Below, piece by piece: positions 54,521 to 63,941 of a stretch of 64,000 nt of DNA. The stretch is from contig JAWLAY010000007.1 in assembly GCA_041395245.1 (NCBI GenBank), positions 1-64,000 on the forward strand, read 5' to 3'. The position numbers were made by a program, and so were the translations under genes. The stretch's first letter is position 1. Every line of letters starts with the position of its first letter. Below the pieces are notes generated by a model. It was not told the origin of the DNA. It did not search any database and worked only from the letters and a program-made list of their open reading frames with translations. Source of the stretch: Aquimonas sp041395245 (lineage in GTDB: Bacteria; Pseudomonadota; Gammaproteobacteria; Xanthomonadales; Xanthomonadaceae).

Positions 54521-55348
54521 TCAGCGTCTGGCCGTCTGGGAAGACGCCTGGCAGGACTGCAAGGGTGCCGCAAATGCGTGGGCCCAGTCCGAAGCACCGG
54601 CTGGCTGCGGCAACTGCGGAAACTCGATTCGCACAGTCAGGAGCTGGTTGTCGCCATCACGCAAATTGGTCGGTCCCTCAAAGCGCCGCAGCCAGCGATC
54701 ATGGAGACGGTACGTGACCTCAATCTTCGGCAGCCAGAATCCGATCCAACTGGCAAGTCTGGCCTCCACCACGGTGTGCTCGACGTGGTCGAGGACGGCG
54801 GAGGTTTTTGCCTGCACCGAAAATCGGTAGCTCTCACCGCGACTTGGAATCAGCAGTGGAACCCGCTGCTCGCCGCCCTCAAGCAGTTCCATCCAGCTTT
54901 GCTCGATCCAGACATCGAAACCGGCGTCGACGACCTGAATTTCATCGGGCGAAAGGCTATGCACGCGTTCAACATTGTCCGGCTCGAAACGAAAACTGCT
55001 GGCCGCACTCGCCGTCAGCACAGCGCCTTCAACCGTGCCGCGCGCCGCGTCCTGCAAGACAAAATCGGGCGCCAGAGTCGAACGACGGTAGTCGATCCAT
55101 TTGCGCGCAAAGGCGGTCCCGTCCGCGCACTCGTAAATGATCAGGCGCTGACTCAAGTCCGGGTCGAACTGGACCAGGTGACGCTCGCGATAGCGCCATT
55201 CGCCGCTATCCAGATCGGTGGCATCGCCGACATAGGTTTCCCAATGACGCGCTACCGCACTACTCGGGGACGACCAGCCAACCGCCAGGACAAGCCCTAC
55301 GTGGCGCAGGATCGACGAAAGGGTGGTCGGGAAGCGAAGCTCAATCAT
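54521..55348 (-). CDS. Exported protein of unknown function
   Basis: 275 residues with a signal-like start (LSSILRHVGLVLAVGWSSPSSA) and a beta-rich mature part with several Trp and two regular repeats of charged segments. No catalytic motif and no family recognised. One Cys pair could form a disulfide (YECADG and LQSCQASS). Separate from the FG-GAP gene upstream by a 270-base gap containing a long hairpin. Confidence 0.6.
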   Translation of the reverse strand: MIELRFPTTLSSILRHVGLVLAVGWSSPSSAVARHWETYVGDATDLDSGEWRYRERHLVQFDPDLSQRLIIYECADGTAFARKWIDYRRSTLAPDFVLQDAARGTVEGAVLTASAASSFRFEPDNVERVHSLSPDEIQVVDAGFDVWIEQSWMELLEGGEQRVPLLIPSRGESYRFSVQAKTSAVLDHVEHTVVEARLASWIGFWLPKIEVTYRLHDRWLRRFEGPTNLRDGDNQLLTVRIEFPQLPQPAGASDWAHAFAAPLQSCQASSQTARR

Positions 55349-55408
55349 TGCCAGAGCGTGACAGGCGTTCCGACAGGGTCACGTGTAGAACTGGTCAAGC
55401 AGGAGTGA

Positions 55409-55437
55409 AGGCGGCAGTCGACATTCGACTGCCGCCT
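55409..55437. terminator. 13-bp perfect hairpin
   Basis: AGGCGGCAGTCGA, loop CAT, TCGACTGCCGCCT. It stands 184 bases after the end of the FG-GAP gene and about 60 bases before the start of the exported-protein gene (both minus strand). There is no strong T run on either side, so it is either a weak terminator, a stabilising 3' hairpin or an operator. Confidence 0.5.
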
Positions 55438-55620
55438 CTCGCGGTTCGAGAATCACCAGGTGGCGGAGGACTCAGATGCCCACAGAACATCGAGTTGAAC
55501 GAGCGCATGCAAGCCTTCTCATCCAACCCGAATGTCGCGGTAGAACCCACGAGACGTGTGCCATGCACAGATACTCCGCGCGTCCCTGCACGCACCACCA
55601 TCAAGGACCAAGGTTCGGCT

Positions 55621-57597
55621 TCACTCAAAACCGTTCTTGAACACGTTGATGCTCTGCCCGAAGTAGAGATAGAAAGCGCCGTTGTTGACACCAGGGCTGA
55701 TGTCCAATGCCGGTTCGCCCGCTACAACATCGAACCAGGCGTCGTTGTTGAAACGGCCTGTCGCCACCGAGTTGCCGAACGATGCATCGGTCTGCGTGCC
55801 TTCCAGCACCAGGCTGGGGCTGGAAGAGAACCCATTCGGCGTACTGAAATACAGCTTGACCTCACCCGTTCTCAACCCGAACCGGTTATAGGATCTCGGT
55901 GCACCCACCATGATCTCCTCCCTGCCATCGTCATTGATGTCGGGCAGGGCCGCCACGCTGCGACCGAAGTCTTCCACTATGTCAGTTCCAAAGAGCGTGA
56001 CATCGACGAGCGTGTCGAAGCTGCCGGTGTTGCCGAACCAGACTTGCACCATGCCCGCTTCGGTTGTGGCTGCAGAGCTCAGCGGTGCACCGGAAAGCAC
56101 GTCACCAATGCCATCACCGTTGAAGTCGCCGACTGCAACCGAGGCACCGCCCGTAGCGCCAACCTGTCCAGAGCGCAGGATGGCATCCGGCGTGGTATCG
56201 ATCGTCACCACGCCACCGAAATAGACCACGGCAGCGCCTTCATTGATGAAATTGGCGCTCGACTCGTAGCCCGTGCTTCCAACGATCACGTCGTTGATGG
56301 CGTCGCCATTGACGTCGCCACTGGCCAGCGCATTGCCGCTGTTCACCGACAAGTCGTTGATGGCCAATACGGCGTCGGCGGTCGTATTGAAGTTTGAAGC
56401 GCCGTAGTAGATGAAGGCGCCACCCTGATCTGGACGGCCACCCGGGTTGTAGCGCGGTACGCCCACCGCCAGATCATCGATACCATCGTTGTTGACATCG
56501 CCCACACCGCGCACCGCGGCACCCATGTTGGCCGAAGAAGCCGGACCCTGGATCGTGGCATCGGCCGTTGCATCAAAGGCGCCGGCGGCGCCGAAGTACA
56601 CGAAGGCGGCACCGGAATTGGTGCCTGCGGTGCCATCGAACCCTGGTGCACCAATCACCACATCGTCGAAGCCATCCAGATTCACATCGCCCGCGCCGCC
56701 GACTCCGGCGCCAAATCCGGCGCCCGCTTGATTGACGCTCAGAAACGCAGAGGTGGTGAAGCCAGGACCGAGGTAGACAAATGCCGCACCGTTGTCAGTG
56801 ATCCCGTTGCTGTCAAAGCGATAGGCACCAACGACGAGATCGTCGACGCCATCGTTGTTGACATCGCCTGCGTTGGCGATGCGGGTTCCAAGCTCGGCAC
56901 CGCTCTGCCCACTGGTACGCACGATGTCGGCGGTGCGCTGCAGGAGTGGGTCGATAGTGACCGGGTAGCGTGCGTCGGTATCGTCGACATGGATCACCAC
57001 ACGATGCGTGTCGATGAGAACCATCTGCGTCGGAAGGAGCCTGCCAGCGGCGTCCCATGCCTTGAGTTTGCTGTAGCGAAGTGTGTCTTCCTCGCCGCCA
57101 AACTCGATCCGATCGGCGTTCACCCAATGCGCTGGGCGGTCACTCTGCAGATGAAACTCCAGTGCGCCGCGACCGGGTGGCGCCTGGGCCAGATCAAACC
57201 CATGTTCGAGTCCCTCCGGCGTATTGATGTACCACTCGGTCAGCGTGTTGCGACGACGTTCGACACGCGCCTCGTTTGCGACAAGGACACCCAGTTCGGC
57301 CGACTTCAAGCGGTTTACTCGACCCCATTGGATGAGGCTCAGTCGAAGTAACGATTACGCCGATGGGTCGCGTTCGACCAGTTCGATCCCGTCGTCATGG
57401 AATCGCGTGCGAAATCCCTGTGCCCGATTTGGCGCCTGCAGTCCATGCGCGTACACACTGGCGTGGTACTCGCGTGCGGCGATCGACTCCAGCACGTGTG
57501 CGGGTAGCGCATTTTCGGCGGCATACGACGTGGCCACGGGGGACCCGAGGCAAAGCAGGCTGAAGGCGCCGTGGCGAAGCATGGACAAGACGGTCAT
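55621..57597 (-). pseudogene. FG-GAP repeat secreted protein interrupted by an in-frame TAA
   Basis: The N-terminus with a signal peptide (LRHGAFSLLCLGSPVATSYA) and the remaining 560 residues are in one reading frame, separated only by TAA at 57355-57357 (codon 81). Before it comes FRTRFHDDGIELVERDP and after it LIQWGR...LTEWYINTPEGLEHGFDL, the expected continuation in such proteins. The C-terminal part has about seven FG-GAP/integrin-like blades with the calcium loop D-N-N-D-G-x-D-D (for example DVNNDGVDDLVVGA) and ends NVFKNGFE. Could be a true nonsense mutation, a sequencing error or read-through. Without the stop it would be a cell-surface protein. Confidence 0.75.
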
Positions 57598-57672
57598 CGT
57601 GGTTCCCAGCAGTGAACGGAAGCGTCGCGTGCAGCGACGCACAAAGTGTCCGATCCACATTGCTGGCTGTCG

Positions 57673-57688
57673 TCCCATAAATATGGGA
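57673..57688. promoter_or_regulatory. Palindrome TCCCATAAATATGGGA
   Basis: Perfect 7-base arms around AA, 76 bases upstream of the FG-GAP gene's start and 30 bases after the response-regulator stop. Its size and A/T centre suit a dimeric regulator such as the adjacent NarL/LuxR-type response regulator. No other copy is evident in the window. Confidence 0.5.
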
Positions 57689-57689
57689 T

Positions 57690-57708
57690 GGGCGCCCGCC
57701 GCGCGCCC
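57690..57708 (-). terminator. GC hairpin after the response regulator
   Basis: GGGCGC, CCGCCGC, GCGCCC. Immediately downstream (minus strand) of the response-regulator stop and next to the palindrome. No T run; a possible weak terminator. Confidence 0.35.
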
Positions 57709-57717
57709 ACGCGTGAT

Positions 57718-58389
57718 CTACAGGCGGATCACGCCATCGCGAAGCGCGTTGAAGACCGCTTCCGAACGGGAGTTGGCGGCAAGCTTGGGGTACAGGCTGC
57801 GCACGTGATGGGCGACGGTGCTGCTGCCTATGCCCAGCGATTGCGCGGTTTCGCGGTACGACAATCCTCGCGCCAGCAGTTCCAGCACTTCACGTTCTCG
57901 CGGCGTCAGTGCCATCAGGTGATCATTCGACGGGCGATCCGATCTGGTCGACGCGGGATCCACTCGTTCGGCACGACGCAGTCGCTTGAGCAGATAGCCT
58001 GCTACGGCGGAAGAAATGGGTGACTCGCCGCGCATGACACCGTCGAGCACCTCGATCAACTGCTCCGCACTGCAGTCCTTGAGCACGTACCCGTCGACAC
58101 CGGCTTCGATGGCTTCGATCACGTGGGACTCATCGTCAAACACGGTGAACGCAACGATGTAGGCATGCGGCGCCATGGCGCGCACCACGGGCACCAAATC
58201 AGTCCCGCGCCCATCCGGAAGCCCCAAGTCCAGCAGCAAGACATCAAATGCCTGCGCCAAGCGCGCACGCGCCTGTTGCAGATCCGTCGCCAGCCAGGCC
58301 AACTGATGCCGATCCGCGTGATTTACCAACCCGGCCACGCGCTGCGCGACCTGTGGATCATCCTCAACCATGGCAACACGGACTAACAT
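57718..58389 (-). CDS. NarL/FixJ-type response regulator with LuxR HTH
   Basis: 223 residues. Receiver domain: acidic DD at 10-11, phosphorylation site D54 in LLLDLGLPDG, Thr/Lys in AFTVFDDES and YVLKDC. The C-terminal LuxR domain reads LTPREREVLELLARGLSYRE and VAHHVRSLYPKLAANSRSEA. It lies downstream of the histidine kinase on the same strand and is surely its partner, but a palindromic element now separates the two genes. The start at 58389 is 30 bases beyond the kinase's inferred original stop. Confidence 0.94.
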   Translation of the reverse strand: MLVRVAMVEDDPQVAQRVAGLVNHADRHQLAWLATDLQQARARLAQAFDVLLLDLGLPDGRGTDLVPVVRAMAPHAYIVAFTVFDDESHVIEAIEAGVDGYVLKDCSAEQLIEVLDGVMRGESPISSAVAGYLLKRLRRAERVDPASTRSDRPSNDHLMALTPREREVLELLARGLSYRETAQSLGIGSSTVAHHVRSLYPKLAANSRSEAVFNALRDGVIRL

Positions 58390-58485
58390 CGACGATTTCG
58401 CGCAGGGTGGCTAAACGTTCAATCTGCCACGCCCGCGTCGCCCTGCCTACTGGCAGGTCCATCAACGTGGGGCATTGGCTGGCTT

Positions 58486-58654
58486 CCAGGAGTCTGTCGG
58501 ACTTGAAAGGGAATCGGCTGCAAATCCGTCTGGACGGTCCATTTTTCGCCGCTTACTTGGGCAATAGTTCAACTATTTCCCGGCGAAACCGGCAAAAACT
58601 GACCTCGCCCAGCCGAATTTTCGCTTCGATTCTTCAAGTCCGACAGGCTCCTAG
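58486..58654. mobile_element. 161-bp palindromic element (MITE-like), copy 1
   Basis: Element 58490-58650, flanked by CCAG (58486-58489) and CTAG (58651-58654), consistent with a 4-base CTAG target duplication with one later change. The ends are GAG(T/C)CTGTCGGACTTGAA in inverted orientation, and the centre carries another palindrome around CAATAGTTCAACTATT. It has no gene of its own. It sits inside the 3' end of the histidine kinase gene. Copy 2, in inverse orientation, is nearly identical in sequence and has the same length. Confidence 0.8.
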
Positions 58655-60584
58655 GCAATGGGAGCAGCAGACGGACGCGGGTGCCATCCGCATCCGAGTG
58701 CACCGAAAACTCCGCGCCAATCTCTGCAGCACGTTGCTGCATATTGCTCAGCCCGTGACCGGGACCGGCCGCTGCGGAAAGACCAGACCCATTGTCGCGA
58801 AGCAGCACACAAAGGAGCTGACGCGTCGAGTCGGGCTCGACGCACAGCTGCAACTCACTGGCATGAGCGTGGCGGAGCGCATTGCTGACTGCCTCCTGCA
58901 GGATGCGCAGCACCTGCAAGGTGACCCTCGCACCGAATTGATCCGGAGCGCCGCCGAAGTCATAGCGACTGGTAAACCGTTGCCCGCCGAGTTGTTGCCG
59001 CAGCCGACGTTCGAACGCCACGAGGGCGTCGTACAAGCCATCCTCCGCGGTGTCCAATGCATCGACGATCAGTCGTAGATCACCGAGGCTGTCGTCCAGT
59101 GCGGTAGCAAGTGCCTCACGATCAAGAGGCTGTGTGCGTAGCTGCGCCTGCAGACGAACCAGCTGGCCGCCCACCCCGTCATGCATGTCACGAACAATAC
59201 GTCCTCGCTCCTCCAGAATGGCGCTACGCCGCAGGATCTCGTTGCGCTCGGCAAAGCTGGCCGAAAGCTCGGCCTCACGCCTCTGCAGCGTTTGGGTCAG
59301 CACGCGGTTCGCATCCAGCACTGTCCGGCGTGCGTGTGCCGCCTCGCGTGCCAAGGCGAGCACCACCGACAGTCCCAACAAGACACCGATTAGCGGCGAC
59401 CACGGCAGACTCAACGGCAAGTCAGCATCAAATGGGGAGTGAAGATCGTAGAGACTTCCAAGTCGATCCATTGCCAAGGCACTGATACAGAGCGCAAGCA
59501 CACTGCGCTCGAACCACCGGCGACCCGCATCTCGCACGACGCTCAACGCGAGCACGACCACCGCCAGTGCGACGACGGCAATCACCAGCCAGTACGACAC
59601 ATGCAGGATCAGCAAGAGCCAGTAGCGTGAATTCTCGACCAGCCGTGCGGTCACGAATCCGCAGGCGAATAAGCCAATCAGCAGCCACGAAAGCAGGTAC
59701 AGCCAACGCGGGCGATCGCGCCCCCATTGCGTGTCGAACCAGACGTAGAGTGCGACGGCGACAGCCATTGCAGCGTTGAGCAGGCACCAGATCAGGACGG
59801 TCGTCGACAAGCCCAATGGCCATGGCGGCTTGAATGTCATGAACCATGTCGACAAGGCGCAGCTACCCAGCAGCAGCATCAACGCGCGAATACGTGGCCT
59901 GTCGGCCTCTGGCCAGTTCACTGCCTGACAAAGCAGCAGCGCAAAAACCAACACTCCCACGCCAACCATGGGCAGGTCGGTCAGCAGCAGATTCTTCCAG
60001 CGATACGCTTCCGCCAGAGCCTCAGCCGGGCCGACGGCGAACTCTGATAGCGCCACATCAAAGCCGTTTATGACCTTGTCCACTTCCAGCAGGTTGCTAC
60101 CCGGACGCAGGTGCTGCGCAGCCAAAGGGTAATAGCCAGGCTCCGAAGTCAGCAGTCCTTCCAGGCGCACCAGTGGATCGCTGGGCTGTACCACGTGGCC
60201 GTTGACGCGAATTTCCGCGATCTCTTCACGAATCGCCAGAAACAAGGCCAAAGGAACGCCAGGCTGGACCACCTCAAAAGGCACCAGAAAGCGAATGCGT
60301 GCACCCTCAGCCCCACGACCTACCGAGACCGGATAGCCATCCAGACCCGCTCGATGCGCATTGCGAATCGCTTTGGAATCCGTACGGCCGTCGCCATCCA
60401 ACAACAGGTAATCGACCGACGCGCGTGAATCCATCTGGATCGGGCGGGCAGATCGCTCGGCGATATGGATCACCACCCAGAACACGATCTGCCAAACCAG
60501 CAGCAGGCTCAGCGCCAGGAATGCCGCTTGCGCCAAGGCAGATGCGCCATGGTTGGAAGCTGATTTCGCGTTCACGTCGATCAA
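58569..60584 (-). CDS. 7TM-type sensor histidine kinase, C-terminus altered by element insertion
   Basis: 671 residues. A signal-anchor start (FLALSLLLVWQIVFWVVIHI), an extracytoplasmic domain of about 160 residues, seven hydrophobic helices (about 205-390), a dimerisation helix with phosphorylated His468 in ILEERGRIVRDMHDGVGGQL, and an HATPase domain (LQEAVSNALRHAHASEL; GHGLSNMQQRAAEIGA), i.e. a NarX/DegS-like HisKA_3 kinase. The final 27 residues after LLLPLPR are encoded by the palindromic element. The catalytic parts are complete, so it is probably still active. Confidence 0.92.
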   Translation of the reverse strand: MIDVNAKSASNHGASALAQAAFLALSLLLVWQIVFWVVIHIAERSARPIQMDSRASVDYLLLDGDGRTDSKAIRNAHRAGLDGYPVSVGRGAEGARIRFLVPFEVVQPGVPLALFLAIREEIAEIRVNGHVVQPSDPLVRLEGLLTSEPGYYPLAAQHLRPGSNLLEVDKVINGFDVALSEFAVGPAEALAEAYRWKNLLLTDLPMVGVGVLVFALLLCQAVNWPEADRPRIRALMLLLGSCALSTWFMTFKPPWPLGLSTTVLIWCLLNAAMAVAVALYVWFDTQWGRDRPRWLYLLSWLLIGLFACGFVTARLVENSRYWLLLILHVSYWLVIAVVALAVVVLALSVVRDAGRRWFERSVLALCISALAMDRLGSLYDLHSPFDADLPLSLPWSPLIGVLLGLSVVLALAREAAHARRTVLDANRVLTQTLQRREAELSASFAERNEILRRSAILEERGRIVRDMHDGVGGQLVRLQAQLRTQPLDREALATALDDSLGDLRLIVDALDTAEDGLYDALVAFERRLRQQLGGQRFTSRYDFGGAPDQFGARVTLQVLRILQEAVSNALRHAHASELQLCVEPDSTRQLLCVLLRDNGSGLSAAAGPGHGLSNMQQRAAEIGAEFSVHSDADGTRVRLLLPLPRSLSDLKNRSENSAGRGQFLPVSPGNS

Positions 60585-60674
60585 ACCCGAACACCCGTCT
60601 TTTTGCAGTGCATGACGCCATCCAATGCGGCAACACAGTAGCAGGCGGGCGAAATCGTATGCCGCAAAACCACG

Positions 60675-60843
60675 CTAGGAGCCTGTCGGACTTGAAGAAT
60701 CGAAGCGAAAATTCGGCTGGGCGAGGACAGTTTTTGCCGGTTTCGCAGGGCAATAGTTGAACTATTGCCCAAGGAAGCGGCGAAAAGTGGACCGTCCAGA
60801 CGGATTTGCAGCCGATTCCCTTTCAAGTCCGACAGGCTCCTAG
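60675..60843. mobile_element. 161-bp palindromic element (MITE-like), copy 2
   Basis: Element 60679-60839, flanked by CTAG on both sides (60675-60678 and 60840-60843), a clean 4-base target duplication. The orientation is opposite to copy 1. The TAG of the right-hand CTAG is the stop codon of the CHAT gene read on the minus strand. YTAR-type targets are favoured by the IS5 group, so a transposase of that group may move it in trans; none is in the window. Confidence 0.85.
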
Positions 60844-63800
60844 CGCGACGGTTCACTCCCTGTTGCTCCGTGCACGCTCAGGCCGGCCCAGAAATAGGGC
60901 TCGGAAGCGGCGATTGGCAAACGTGCAGCCAGTCCCAACGTGGCCAGCGCGTCATGCCACCACGAATCCTCGGCTTCGCGCGCCTGCTGCAGCCAGGACC
61001 GCTGGGTGTCGGCCAGAGCGACATCCAGCGCGGAACCGGCAGCGATGCGAGGCTGCAGGTCGCGCATCAACCAGCCGGTGCTGCTGTCATCAACCGCCCA
61101 TAGCGTGCCGAACACGGTCTTCGCTCCGGCCCATTGCAGGGCTTGAACCAGTCCTTGCAGACCATCGCCGCCAAAGGCCTGACCCAATGCGCTTTCGCAC
61201 GCCGACAGGGTGACGACCGAACCCGGCAAGGACCACGCCGTCATTACCTCTTCCGCACTGATCTGACCATCGTCGTCGCTGACACCACTGCCACTTGCCA
61301 GCAACAAGTGAGAGCGCAACGGATTTTCGCGGTCCAGCAGACCGTGCACCGCCACATGCAGCCAGCGTGCGGTGCGCGCCTGTTCGCGCAGCCAGGCCTC
61401 ACTGGCTTGCCGCCCCAACGCGATCCGGGTGTCCGGTCCGAACACCTCGCGCAATGCCAGCACCTCGTCGCGTGCCGCATCGAGTGGCGCAGCCGCTTGT
61501 CGCCGCTGCTCGGCATCGCCCTGCCGTGCAGGCACATCGATGGCATCGCCTGCGCCGACCGCATGACGTCCGCTGTTTCTGCGCTCCGACAGCAGATTGA
61601 ACGAGTCCACGGACGACGCCAAGGCGATGCTCGCGCGCTCGATCAGATACACCGGCTCAGGCGAGTCGTTGACGACCAATGCGGCCCAGGGCAAATCATG
61701 CAGATCCGCATCCGGCACGATGACCCAACGCGACCTGGCGCGGATTTCCGCAGGCAGTTGACCGAACAGATCGCGGAAAAGCGCGTGCCCCTGACGCTGC
61801 GCTGCATGCGCCGCGGCAGGAACATCGGGTGCGCCCAGCAGGGTGCGCCAGCGGCGAATTCGCTCGCGCCACTGTTCCTGACCTACCGGCAACTGAAACA
61901 CGCTGGGCAGGGCTTGATCGGCGCTGTAAACCAGCAGGGCGGTGCGGTCCGGCATCACCACCAGCGAGAGCAGCACTTGATCCTTCTCCAGCGCGGTCGC
62001 TTGCGGTGGCGCCGTCGGCCACGGCAGCGCCGCGCTGGCCGGACCATCGCCAAGCAGGGCTCGGGCCGCCTGCCAGCGATATTGCGCCTCCAGCGTGGCG
62101 ACTTCCGCAACGTTGTCGCGGCTCATCACCATCGCCAACGGCTCCTTGTACAGCGCCTGAAAGCGACTGGCCCAGCGTGCGCGCAGATCCTCACGCGAGG
62201 CCGCCTTTTCGCGCGCCGTACCCAACAGGGCAATGGCTTCGCGATACGACGCCAGCGCGACATCCCACTGGCCTTGATCGCGCTGCAGACGAGCCTGCGT
62301 GAGCGCGATCTCGACACCATCCAGACGGGAGATTTCCGCCGCCGGATGTTGCGCGCGCAGTGCATCGAGATGCGCCTGCGCCTCGCTCCAATTGCCGCGC
62401 AGGCGTTCGGCATCCGCCAGCAAGAGTTGCAGGTCGGCGCGGACCGGCGGAGCGCTCCCCTGCAGTGCCAGGACGAGATCCGCATAGGCTGCGGCCCCGT
62501 CACCCGCATCCAGATACCACCCGGCGCGGAATCGCAGCAGGTCCTGCCGCAAGGATGTGCGTCGGACCGGATGCGCCTCGGGCAACGCGTCCAGCACCGC
62601 TTCGATCTCACGACTGGCCGAGATCGCCTCGTCCATGCGTCCCTGTGCCTGCCAGACCTGGGCCAACTGCAACCGGGTGCTGAGCGTCTCGTAGCTCTGC
62701 GGATCGAGACGACGGGATGCGTGCCAAGACTGCGCAAACAACTGCTCCGCCTCGGTCAGCTGCAACTGACGCCACAGCACGTCCGCCAGCGCCGCCCGTG
62801 CCTGTGCATGCAGGTTGGTCGCGGGCGCAACCTGGCCCAGAACGCCCAGTGCCTCGCGCGCGTAGCGTTCCGCCAGAACCAGATTGCGCGGGGTCTGACT
62901 GAGCGCGATGAAATGGGCGTTGAACGCCGCACGCCCATGTGCCGCACTGTGGCGATCCAGCTCGCGCAGTCGCTGCAGACCCTGTTCCAACTTGGCCATT
63001 CCGTCTGCTCGTCCAAGACGGTCATCGAGAATGCCGCGAAACACCAGCACGTTGGCGGCGTCGATACCCTTCGGCGCGATCCGCGCGCACAAGCGCTCCG
63101 CTTCCGTCAGCCATTGTTCGGCCTGCTCGGGCTGCCGCTGGCGAAACGCATTCAGCGCCAGCGCCAGCGCCGCCCGTGCTCCCCAGAGGTTGTCTTGCTC
63201 TGCCTTGAACAGATCGGTCGCGCTGGACTCCGCGTTCACAAGGTCGCGCAGTTGGGCATAGGCGATGACGCGCAGCGTATTGATCGCGGCACTCGGCACC
63301 GAGGATGCCGACGTGCCGTCCATACGCTGTGCCCAGTCGAGCAGCTCCTGCCCACCGAGCCCGCTTTGCACGGCGTACAACAAGGCGATGCGCTCGATGT
63401 CGGTTGCCGTTTCAAAGACTGTGGGCAAGGTCGTGCGAATGCGCGCGATGTCGCCCTCTTGTGCCCACCGTCGCAGCAGGGCAATCGCCCAGGGCGTGGC
63501 GGCCTCGGGGTCAGCGGATTGCGCTGCGTTCCAACGGTCCTGCAGGAAGGATGTCTGCAGCGTCGCATCCGACGTCAGCGCGTTGCCAAGGCCGGACGCG
63601 GCGTCCACGTGCGGGTCGATGACATCGACCGCCCATTCACCCGCAGGCATCTCCACGCTCTGCCACTGCCCGGATCGCCGCCGACGCAAGGGCAGCGGGC
63701 CTGCTTGCGCGCCGTTCCATTCCATCTGTCGGAAGCGCTCGTGGGTCAGACTCGAATCCCCGGTGTTCGCCAGAACATCGCCAACGCGAAGATCGGCACC

Positions 63801-63932
63801 CAGCGCCGCCATTCGCGGCGATACCTGTATGACCACCACGTCCGCACGCGCGTCGGCACAGGCCACGAGCAACCCGAGCATCACTGCTGTGCCGAACCAT
63901 GATCGCCGCGCGGGATCAGTAGGTAGGCTCAT
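60840..63932 (-). CDS. Exported TPR-CHAT protein (caspase-like protease fold) with N-terminal PDZ-like domain
   Basis: 1030 residues. A signal-like start (SWFGTAVMLGLLVACADARA) leads to a small PDZ-like domain (VVVIQVSPRMAALGADLRVG), then at least a dozen TPR-type helical hairpins (about 140-660) and a C-terminal CHAT domain. The catalytic pair is present: His863 in LHVAVHGLLD and Cys912 in TLSACESALG, followed by AGAKTVFGTLWAVDD. CHAT proteases are related to separase and caspase and include the TPR-CHAT protease of Craspase. Here no CRISPR genes are near. The signal points to a periplasmic or surface role. It starts 9 bases after the stop of another minus-strand gene. Confidence 0.88.
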   Translation of the reverse strand: MSLPTDPARRSWFGTAVMLGLLVACADARADVVVIQVSPRMAALGADLRVGDVLANTGDSSLTHERFRQMEWNGAQAGPLPLRRRRSGQWQSVEMPAGEWAVDVIDPHVDAASGLGNALTSDATLQTSFLQDRWNAAQSADPEAATPWAIALLRRWAQEGDIARIRTTLPTVFETATDIERIALLYAVQSGLGGQELLDWAQRMDGTSASSVPSAAINTLRVIAYAQLRDLVNAESSATDLFKAEQDNLWGARAALALALNAFRQRQPEQAEQWLTEAERLCARIAPKGIDAANVLVFRGILDDRLGRADGMAKLEQGLQRLRELDRHSAAHGRAAFNAHFIALSQTPRNLVLAERYAREALGVLGQVAPATNLHAQARAALADVLWRQLQLTEAEQLFAQSWHASRRLDPQSYETLSTRLQLAQVWQAQGRMDEAISASREIEAVLDALPEAHPVRRTSLRQDLLRFRAGWYLDAGDGAAAYADLVLALQGSAPPVRADLQLLLADAERLRGNWSEAQAHLDALRAQHPAAEISRLDGVEIALTQARLQRDQGQWDVALASYREAIALLGTAREKAASREDLRARWASRFQALYKEPLAMVMSRDNVAEVATLEAQYRWQAARALLGDGPASAALPWPTAPPQATALEKDQVLLSLVVMPDRTALLVYSADQALPSVFQLPVGQEQWRERIRRWRTLLGAPDVPAAAHAAQRQGHALFRDLFGQLPAEIRARSRWVIVPDADLHDLPWAALVVNDSPEPVYLIERASIALASSVDSFNLLSERRNSGRHAVGAGDAIDVPARQGDAEQRRQAAAPLDAARDEVLALREVFGPDTRIALGRQASEAWLREQARTARWLHVAVHGLLDRENPLRSHLLLASGSGVSDDDGQISAEEVMTAWSLPGSVVTLSACESALGQAFGGDGLQGLVQALQWAGAKTVFGTLWAVDDSSTGWLMRDLQPRIAAGSALDVALADTQRSWLQQAREAEDSWWHDALATLGLAARLPIAASEPYFWAGLSVHGATGSEPSR

Positions 63933-63941
63933 GCAGAAGGT

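Noticed and set aside
61134..63902. A 922-codon plus-strand frame opposite the CHAT gene
   Set aside because: Its translation is Arg/Gln-rich, without motifs; the minus strand has the TPR and CHAT signatures.
60840..63932. Craspase-type CRISPR-associated protease
   Set aside because: No cas genes or repeats nearby, and the protein has a signal peptide.
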